Source of the DNA: a virus
Direction: 5' to 3' (one strand)
DNA length: 28,441 nucleotides
IMG/VR virus record: IMGVR_UViG_3300045963_000145
Span: 1-28,441 of that record
Shown here: one piece after another, positions 22,146-28,441 of the stretch
How the letters are laid out: each line of letters begins with the position of its first letter
Numbering within the stretch: the first letter of the stretch is position 1
Notes under the pieces: generated by a model
Told to the model about the DNA's origin: nothing
The model's input: only the letters and a program-made list of their open reading frames with translations
The model's database searches: none
Translations under genes and position numbers: made by a program

Positions 22146-24380
22146 ATGGCCCGCTTGCGCAAGATTCCTGTCGGCGATGTGATTGAAGGTGCCGGTCCTG
22201 GTCCCGAGGTCGAGCCCCGAGCCGGGATTCCGCAGCCCCAAGTGGTTGAGGGTGCGCCGCCGATCCCCGAACCCGCATCGCGCGCCAAGCTGCGGCTGCC
22301 CGAGGTGACGGAGTGGTCGCCGACGCCCGAGCCCTCGACCACGCCGTCGAACGGTCGCTTCGGTGCACCGGCCAACCCCGAGCCTGGTTGGGAAGCGGCT
22401 AAGCCTGCAGCCACCGCCACGCCCGAGCCGATGGCCGGCCCGCGTGCACAGCCGGGCGGCTTTGCGCCCGAGGGTGTGCCGCCTGCGGCTGCTGCCGAGC
22501 CCAAGGTGGGCATGGCGCGGCGAGTGGCCGATGGCTTGCGCAACAGTGGTAGTGCTGCTCGCACTGCCACAACCGCCACGGGCGAGTTGCTCAAAGACGC
22601 TGGTGCGACGGCACGTGCGGCGCTACCCACGGCCTCGACGGCTTTGCGGGCGGGTGGCGGTGCAGCTCTCGTCGGGATGCAGGTTGCACCCCATGCCGGT
22701 GTCTACACGGGTGAGGGCGACATGTCGTTTGGAGACCGTGCACGGGTGGTCGCGGGTGATGCCCTGACTCTCGGCGGCGGTGCTGTCGGTGGTGCTGCCG
22801 GGGCTGCGCTCGGTTCGGGTTTTGCGCCCGGTGTAGGTACGGTGGCAGGCGGTTTCGCTGGTGGCGCTGCGGGCGCTGCTGGTGGTCACGCTCTGGCCGA
22901 GAAACTCTTCGGCGTGAAGGACGCGCTGCGGCGTGGCGGCTTCGACCCCGAGCGCGGTGTGACCGACCTGTTCGATGGCAAGGGTGTAGGGCCGACGCTG
23001 CCGCAGACCAGCACCGGCAATTTCGATTCATTCCGCCCGCCGAAGGAGGTGCTGCCGGCCACCGGGTTCGGCTCGGCTCGCGGCAGCGTGAACCCGCCGA
23101 TGGCTGCCGACGTGAGCATGCCCCTGCCCAAGAAGTACGTGGCACCCGAGGGCACGATCACGCGCGACGGCAACAGCTACTCCGGCACCAACATCAAGGT
23201 GGATGCGCCGATGGTGGGGCCGAGCGGCGGCGCGCTGCGCAACGGTGGCAACGTCACCGTGCTGCCCAGTGGTTCCGAGGGCTATCGCCAGGACTTGGCG
23301 ACGCTGGCCCGCAACGCGGCCGAGCGTGCGAACGCGCCCGAGCCCGGTGGTGCGATCGGTATCGGCAGCGGGTACGACGCCAGCATCGCGGCCAAGAACG
23401 CGGCCACCGAAGCGAGCAGCATCACGAATCCGATCAATGCGCTCGGTCGCAGCATGAGCGGTGCCGACCGCCGACTGGCGGCGCAACTGGCGACCGAGAC
23501 CGGCATCGCTGGTCGGCGCGAGGCGGGCGAGACTCAGCGCACGGGCATGTCGGTCGGCGCGCAACAGGTGGCCAACTCCAACGCACTGCGCATCGCGTCC
23601 ATGCACGATGCGACTCAGCGCCGGGGCAACGACCAGACCACACAGGTCGCGATGGCCGGGCATGAGATGGCACTGCGTGGCCACATGGCTCCGCTGGAGC
23701 TGGCGCAGTGGCGGCGCAACCAGGCCGGCAGCGTGTACCGCGCGGTCGGTGCGGGCGGTCAGGACGGCACGCTCCCGATCACGCCCGAGCAACACACCCA
23801 GGCCGCGGCTCACTTCCTGGCGATGGGCATGCCCGAAGAAGCGAAGGCAGCACAGGAGGCTGCCTCCAGCGCGAACACGCTGGACGACAAGCAGGGCGAG
23901 AGCAGCCGCAAGGCTTTCGATGGGCTCATCATGGGCGTCGACAAGGACGGCAAGCGGGTCGTCGATCACGATGCCTCTGCTCACGTGGCCGCGTTGACGA
24001 ACCGCTACGCGCCGGGGTTCGCGCACATGTCGGGTCCGCAGCGGCAACAGGTCGTGAGCCACATGGCCGCGCTCGGCCAGATGATGAACGACGGGCTCGG
24101 TCAGGACACGAAGGTCGGCTGGCGTGGGCTCAACCCGTTCTCTCAGGCCGCACCGGGTGATGTCGAGCCGCCGAACATCCAGGGAGCCAAGATCGAACGG
24201 CTCGGCAACGTCGAGGGCAAGGTGACCATCGGTGCGTCGGCTGGCGAGCACCTCATCACCACCAAGGACGGCAAGCAGTACCGCCTGCCCAACCTGGACA
24301 GTCGGCAGCGCGCCATCCTTGAGCAAGCCATCAAGAGCGGTAGCTGGGCTCCCCCGAACCAACTCCGTCCGCAGGAATAA
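22146..24380 (+). CDS. Ejection-type internal virion protein, Gly/Ala-rich
   Basis: A 744-residue protein. Residues 1-120 are Pro/Glu-rich and disordered. Residues ~165-250 are a glycine-zipper-like hydrophobic region (LTLGGGAVGGAAGAALGSGFAPGVGTVAGGFAGGAAGAAGGHAL) that could insert into a membrane. Residues ~375-610 are mostly helical and Ala/Gln/Arg-rich. The C-terminus has a small beta hairpin (GEHLITTKDGKQYRLPNLDSRQ). Podovirus pilot/ejection proteins are large, helical, low in cysteine and carry Gly/Ala membrane-active segments, which fits; none of the named families is recognised. It starts after the third conserved motif and is followed 2 nt later by the giant gene. Confidence 0.6.
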   Translation: MARLRKIPVGDVIEGAGPGPEVEPRAGIPQPQVVEGAPPIPEPASRAKLRLPEVTEWSPTPEPSTTPSNGRFGAPANPEPGWEAAKPAATATPEPMAGPRAQPGGFAPEGVPPAAAAEPKVGMARRVADGLRNSGSAARTATTATGELLKDAGATARAALPTASTALRAGGGAALVGMQVAPHAGVYTGEGDMSFGDRARVVAGDALTLGGGAVGGAAGAALGSGFAPGVGTVAGGFAGGAAGAAGGHALAEKLFGVKDALRRGGFDPERGVTDLFDGKGVGPTLPQTSTGNFDSFRPPKEVLPATGFGSARGSVNPPMAADVSMPLPKKYVAPEGTITRDGNSYSGTNIKVDAPMVGPSGGALRNGGNVTVLPSGSEGYRQDLATLARNAAERANAPEPGGAIGIGSGYDASIAAKNAATEASSITNPINALGRSMSGADRRLAAQLATETGIAGRREAGETQRTGMSVGAQQVANSNALRIASMHDATQRRGNDQTTQVAMAGHEMALRGHMAPLELAQWRRNQAGSVYRAVGAGGQDGTLPITPEQHTQAAAHFLAMGMPEEAKAAQEAASSANTLDDKQGESSRKAFDGLIMGVDKDGKRVVDHDASAHVAALTNRYAPGFAHMSGPQRQQVVSHMAALGQMMNDGLGQDTKVGWRGLNPFSQAAPGDVEPPNIQGAKIERLGNVEGKVTIGASAGEHLITTKDGKQYRLPNLDSRQRAILEQAIKSGSWAPPNQLRPQE

Positions 24381-24382
24381 AC

Positions 24383-27300
24383 ATGGCCGACCTCAGCAAC
24401 GCTCTCCGCATCAGCACGGCCCCGAGTGGGGCCGTTCCCGTCACTGCACCCGGCGCTTTGCGGGTCGGTGAAGCGCCCGACATCTCGGTCTTGAATGACC
24501 AGGACGCAGCGGCCAGCATGGGTCAGCTCCGTCGTGGTTTCACCAGCGGGCTGTACGGAGCTGACGCCAACGCGATGGCCACCGACGAGTCGGCGCTGCG
24601 TGCTTCGGGCCGGGTGGCTGAGGCCGATGCGCTGCGGGCTGAGATCGCCTTGGTTCAGCGCCGGGCGGCGACGTTCGCTCCGGCTGAGCAGGACGTCACC
24701 AAGCTCGGCTGGGAGCCGGGTCGCGCCTTGGACTACGGTCTGGGTGCCGTGGGCCAAGCGGCGTCGAGCATGGTGCAGCCGGCTGCGGCTGAGGTGGTGC
24801 TGGGCGGTGCGGGCAAGTTGATCAGCGGTATCAAGACGAAGCCGACCCAGGCCATCGGGGCGGGCCTGCAGCTCGCCGGCCCGGCAGCAGCGGGGCTGCT
24901 GAACTACCGCCAGAACAAGGGCGAGTTCTACAACGATGCGGTGGAAGATCCGAACATCCTGCGCAACCACACTGCCCAGGAGATCGACCGGATGGGCACG
25001 GGCCACGGCCTGGTAGCGGGTGCGATGGACACGGCGCTGCCCCACATGATCGCCGGGCGAGTGCTGGGCAAGCCGGGGTTGAAGGCGCTGGATGGGCTGA
25101 GCGCGCCGCTCAAGATCGGCGGCGACATGCTGATGGAGGGTGGGACCGAGGTCGGGCAGGGCATGGTCAAGCGCGCGGCGCTGGGCCAGTTGAACCCACA
25201 GCGCGACACCGGCGGGGACTCGGCAGAGGCCTGGAACGACTTCGCCGGAGGTGTGCTGGGTGCCGGCCCCATGAGCGGCGCGTCCCATCTGGTGGCTGCC
25301 GGCCACGCCCGTCTGGGGGTCAAAGGGGATGGAGAGGTAGGGGACGAGCTGAAAAACGGCGGGAAGGGCACTTCCCGGCCTTCGGCGAGCCTTCCTGAGT
25401 CCCTGGCTGCCGGTGCCAAGGCCAAAGCCGACCAGCTCCCGAGCCCTGGCGCGGAAGCCTGGCGCGACATCCTGACCGGCCAGGGGCAGGGTGGGACGTT
25501 CGAGGAGGACGTGGCGCTCCAGCGCGACTCTCTGGTCAAGGAGCTGACGGTCCGCTCTGCTCGAGGTGATGTTGCGGCCAAGCAACATCTGGACGCCGTG
25601 CTGGCCCAGAACCCGGCTGACCCGACCTACCTTGGGGACGACGCGCCCCGCATGGCTGCAGCCGAGCACCTCGTCGGTGACGGCACCAGCCCCGAGGCCA
25701 ACCAGCGCCTGATCGCTGCCTACGCCAACCGCAAGTTGAACGAGCAGCGCGGCCCCCGCCTCAACGAGCAGGAGTCAGCACCGGATGGGTTCGTACGGGG
25801 TGCCGACATGGTCGGCAAGACCCTCGAAGATCGGGCTGCACGGAACCCCGACTCGCCTGCGGATGCCGAGGCCATCGTCAAGTACCGTGAAGTCCAGCAG
25901 CGGTCGCGTCTGACCGCTGCGGTGATGCGCGACGCCGTGCCCGAGGGCAAGCCGCCGCAGTTCAAACAGATCGCCGCCGACCTGGGGCGCGAGATCGCCC
26001 AGTTCGCCAGCCAGGGCTATGCCAAGCCGACGCCGGGCGACATGCAGCGCGTGTTGCGCATTGGGCAGCAGATGGTGCGTATGTACGGGCGTAAAGCTGC
26101 GGACATCGCCACTCAGGTCGGCCGCACGTCGGGCGCTGACGGCTCGAAGCTGCACAAGCTGCTGCTCGGTAGCGTCGTGCTGGCACGTGACAGCGTGCAC
26201 CAGTTCCAGCAGAAGTCGGCCATCGAGCGCAGCACTGCGGCTGACCAGCTCGCTGCCGTGATCCCGCCGTATGCCGAGCAGAAGCTGCGGACTGCGGGCC
26301 TGGACTTGACCACGCCCGAAGGCCGTGAGTCGTTGCTCGATCACGCCGAGGCGTTCTTCGACAACGAGAGCGACCGTCCGGCCAAGGAGTTCCTGGCCAC
26401 CTTCGGCAAGGCCGGCGTCGAGGCCATGCGTCAAGTGGTCGGCCAACGGATCGAACCTCGTACTGAGATCGACACGAAGACTGACGAGAAGCCGGGCCAG
26501 GAGAAGGCGGTGCCTGAGAAGACTGCCAAGCAGTCGAAGGAGAGCGACGACGGGCTGCAGGGCGACATGGAGGAGGGCGACAACTGGCAGCTCGACGGTG
26601 CGCTCAAGAACATTGAGCGCGCACCGGGCTCGAAGCTCTACAAGTTCGCCGGCATGAATGCGGTGGGCGTGAAGGATGGCGAGCACCCGTTCAAGCGTGG
26701 CAAGGGCGAGAAGGGTGAGCCCGGCAAGTTCCCACGCTTGGTGAGCGGGGACGAGGTGTTCCACGGCGACGACAAGCCTGCCCTGCGGAAGATGGAAGAC
26801 CAGACCCACGAAGCGCTCGGCACGGTGGTTGGCACGAAGCGTGTCGTGAAGCAGGGCGACGGAGTCCTCAAGCACACGAACGAGAACGCCGACAAGACAG
26901 GCGGCACGCGGGTGCGCTCGGTGTCGGCTCGTGAGGTCATGGACGACCGTGGCGTCAAGCCAGTGCAGCGCGTGCGCCTGTTGCGTGACTACCTGGCGCA
27001 GGGCGTGAAGGGCAAGCCGATCATGTCGCGCGATGACCCGACGATTCCGCAGCTCGCCACGCTGGACCGCAAGATCGCCGAGATGAAGGCGTCCACGCCG
27101 AAGGAGCTGGTCAAGGGCGTGTCGCGTGAAGGCGCAGCCACGGTCGAGAACCCCAAGCATGCCGAGCTGCGCGAGTTGATCAGTCAGCGGCGCGAGGTGG
27201 CGGCGAAGCTCGCGGCCAAGATCGGTGTGGAGGTGGATGAAGACGCCAGCGTGCACGACATCGCCGACGCCTACTTCGATCAACGCTTCCTGGTCGTGGC

Positions 27301-28441
27301 CGAGCAGATGGCCGAGAAGGATCAGCTCCGGCTTGATGTGGCCGACGTGCGGCAGATGACGGACCTGGGCAAGCGCTACCTGAACAAGTCCGACCAGTTC
27401 GGTGAGGACAAGGCGGCGGTCCAGGCCGACATGAACCTGATCCGCTTCAAGTCGCTGATGGCTACCTCGAAGGACGGCATCTCGGTGATCCCGGCCGGTG
27501 AGCTGGTGGCCTGGGTGCTGAAGAACCGGAACGGTTTCCGCAAGCGCGAGGTGAACACCGACGTCACATCAGCTCTCGACTTCCGCAATGCGCTGATGGA
27601 GGGCATCGGTGCCCTGGTGGCTGATGGTCACGCCAGCGAGCTGCCCTTCATGGTCAATGAGCACGGCGACGAGATGTCCTTCGCGCGGGGGATTCCGGGC
27701 TGGTTGAAGCTGGGCAAGCTGAGCCAGTACGACTTGAACGCGAAGGCGAACGAGAAGCTGGAGCGTCGTGAGGAACATGGCGACGAGCCCATCGTCGGCC
27801 CGCAGCACGAAGACCCTGTGGCGCTGGAGCAAGACCAGGGCGAGAAGGAGCAGGAGCGTCGTGCGGCACGGAACACTGACCCCGATGAACTGCTCGATCA
27901 GGGACAGGAAGCGAAGCGCTTGGCGCGGAATTCGACACGTTACTGGGACGAACCGGCTGCGGCTCCGAGCGAAGTTGCGCTGCCGACGAACCCTGACCTG
28001 AAGGAAGTCGGCCCGCAGGAGCCAGTGCTCACGGGTCAGCAGACCTTGGAAGGCTTCGAGCTGCCTGAGGTCGAACCACATCAGCCCAGTATTCGCCCTG
28101 GCGCTGTTGGCGTCACGCGCCCCGGCCAGAAGGTCGACGAGAAGCGCTCGGGCCGCTACCCCGTCGCCCCGGAGACCGAAGACACGCGCAGTGGCCACGC
28201 TGGCCGCGTGCCGTCTGAGATGGAGCCGCGTGAGCAGAAGCAGGGCGCGATGCCCATCGACCGTACCGAGCTGGCCCAGCGCAATGGCATCCTCGACGCG
28301 GCGCTCGACAAGGTTATCGCGCTGACGCCGACGAACGCCATGAACAAGGCGCAGGGCGTAGCTGACCAGTTGTGGGGCAGTTTCAGGGATGGTCGTGCCG
28401 GAGCGTTCGGACGCCTTCAGGCGATGGTGCGCGACATGGAC
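24383..28441 (+). CDS. Giant virion/polyvalent-type protein (N-terminal 1353 residues; continues beyond window)
   Basis: One uninterrupted frame runs from ATG 24383, 2 nt after the previous stop, to the window edge: 1353 codons without a stop. Residues ~115-175 and 205-225 are hydrophobic Gly/Ala-rich segments. Residues 250-304 hold LMEGGTEVGQGMVKRAALGQLNP..EAWNDFAGGVLGAGPMSG, resembling the 'EG.TE..Q ... aG.lgGapmGg' region seen in large phage ejection proteins. The rest is charged and helical with low-complexity linkers (about 690-740 and 1130-1190). Giant proteins of this sort in Bcep22-like podoviruses and other 'polyvalent protein' phages carry enzymatic domains further on and are injected with the DNA (family knowledge). 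No enzymatic motif is recognised in the visible part. Confidence 0.7.
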   Translation, partial: MADLSNALRISTAPSGAVPVTAPGALRVGEAPDISVLNDQDAAASMGQLRRGFTSGLYGADANAMATDESALRASGRVAEADALRAEIALVQRRAATFAPAEQDVTKLGWEPGRALDYGLGAVGQAASSMVQPAAAEVVLGGAGKLISGIKTKPTQAIGAGLQLAGPAAAGLLNYRQNKGEFYNDAVEDPNILRNHTAQEIDRMGTGHGLVAGAMDTALPHMIAGRVLGKPGLKALDGLSAPLKIGGDMLMEGGTEVGQGMVKRAALGQLNPQRDTGGDSAEAWNDFAGGVLGAGPMSGASHLVAAGHARLGVKGDGEVGDELKNGGKGTSRPSASLPESLAAGAKAKADQLPSPGAEAWRDILTGQGQGGTFEEDVALQRDSLVKELTVRSARGDVAAKQHLDAVLAQNPADPTYLGDDAPRMAAAEHLVGDGTSPEANQRLIAAYANRKLNEQRGPRLNEQESAPDGFVRGADMVGKTLEDRAARNPDSPADAEAIVKYREVQQRSRLTAAVMRDAVPEGKPPQFKQIAADLGREIAQFASQGYAKPTPGDMQRVLRIGQQMVRMYGRKAADIATQVGRTSGADGSKLHKLLLGSVVLARDSVHQFQQKSAIERSTAADQLAAVIPPYAEQKLRTAGLDLTTPEGRESLLDHAEAFFDNESDRPAKEFLATFGKAGVEAMRQVVGQRIEPRTEIDTKTDEKPGQEKAVPEKTAKQSKESDDGLQGDMEEGDNWQLDGALKNIERAPGSKLYKFAGMNAVGVKDGEHPFKRGKGEKGEPGKFPRLVSGDEVFHGDDKPALRKMEDQTHEALGTVVGTKRVVKQGDGVLKHTNENADKTGGTRVRSVSAREVMDDRGVKPVQRVRLLRDYLAQGVKGKPIMSRDDPTIPQLATLDRKIAEMKASTPKELVKGVSREGAATVENPKHAELRELISQRREVAAKLAAKIGVEVDEDASVHDIADAYFDQRFLVVAEQMAEKDQLRLDVADVRQMTDLGKRYLNKSDQFGEDKAAVQADMNLIRFKSLMATSKDGISVIPAGELVAWVLKNRNGFRKREVNTDVTSALDFRNALMEGIGALVADGHASELPFMVNEHGDEMSFARGIPGWLKLGKLSQYDLNAKANEKLERREEHGDEPIVGPQHEDPVALEQDQGEKEQERRAARNTDPDELLDQGQEAKRLARNSTRYWDEPAAAPSEVALPTNPDLKEVGPQEPVLTGQQTLEGFELPEVEPHQPSIRPGAVGVTRPGQKVDEKRSGRYPVAPETEDTRSGHAGRVPSEMEPREQKQGAMPIDRTELAQRNGILDAALDKVIALTPTNAMNKAQGVADQLWGSFRDGRAGAFGRLQAMVRDMD

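Noticed and set aside
25775-27283. 502-codon open frame on the minus strand, and a similar 508-codon one at 24143-25669
   Set aside because: They mirror the giant plus-strand gene. The G/C-rich third positions suppress stops on the opposite strand, the translations are Arg/His/Leu-rich without domains, and there is no ribosome binding site or gap for a promoter.
1-28441. tRNA genes, insertion sequences, integrase or attachment sites
   Set aside because: I looked for cloverleaf-like segments, transposase motifs and inverted terminal repeats and saw none. A small tRNA could still be missed without a search program.

Overview
The window is the late (structural, lysis and ejection) half of a tailed bacteriophage or prophage, most likely a short-tailed podovirus of a GC-rich proteobacterium. 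Every supported gene reads left to right. Third codon positions are strongly G/C-rich, so long spurious open frames occur on the opposite strand. A P22-type portal, an N4-gp56-type (DUF4043) capsid protein, no tape measure or sheath genes, tail proteins reached directly after an adaptor, and two large Gly/Ala-rich ejection-type proteins at the right end all fit a podovirus. A giant virion protein next to the tail genes recalls the Bcep22-like phages of Burkholderia. That link to a betaproteobacterial host is an inference.

Layout. 1-3038: the portal C-terminus, a scaffold-like protein overlapping it, and a small DUF2829 protein related to the Thoeris anti-defence protein Tad2. 3039-3291: a terminator, then an untranslated leader with two imperfect 52-bp-spaced, hairpin-forming repeats. 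3292-8781: major capsid protein, probable decoration protein, head-tail adaptor and a run of small virion proteins (LamG-like, FYVE-like zinc finger, beta-rich). 8815-12505: a long repeat protein, a fiber-tail adaptor-like protein and a compact lysis cassette (two membrane proteins, M15 endolysin, Rz with embedded Rz1), nearly all joined by 4-bp or 1-bp overlaps. 12506-12650: structured RNA, a strong terminator and a conserved upstream motif. 12651-21850: tail nozzle-like protein and large beta-rich tail/receptor-binding proteins (FN3, Asp-box, LP-repeat). 21851-22145: a small membrane protein whose ribosome binding site lies inside a perfect hairpin. 22146-28441: two large ejection-type proteins, the second at least 1353 residues and running off the window.

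Transcriptional organisation. A 20-22 bp motif close to TCGAAGCTCGAAGATAGATC occurs three times (8788, 12620, 22116). Each copy lies 8-12 nt before the start codon of the first gene of a block, and one copy abuts a textbook terminator. These are the best candidates for phage-specific late promoters or other control elements. The less expected items are this motif, the capsid leader repeats, the hairpin-sequestered start at 21885 and the Tad2-like gene inside the head operon.
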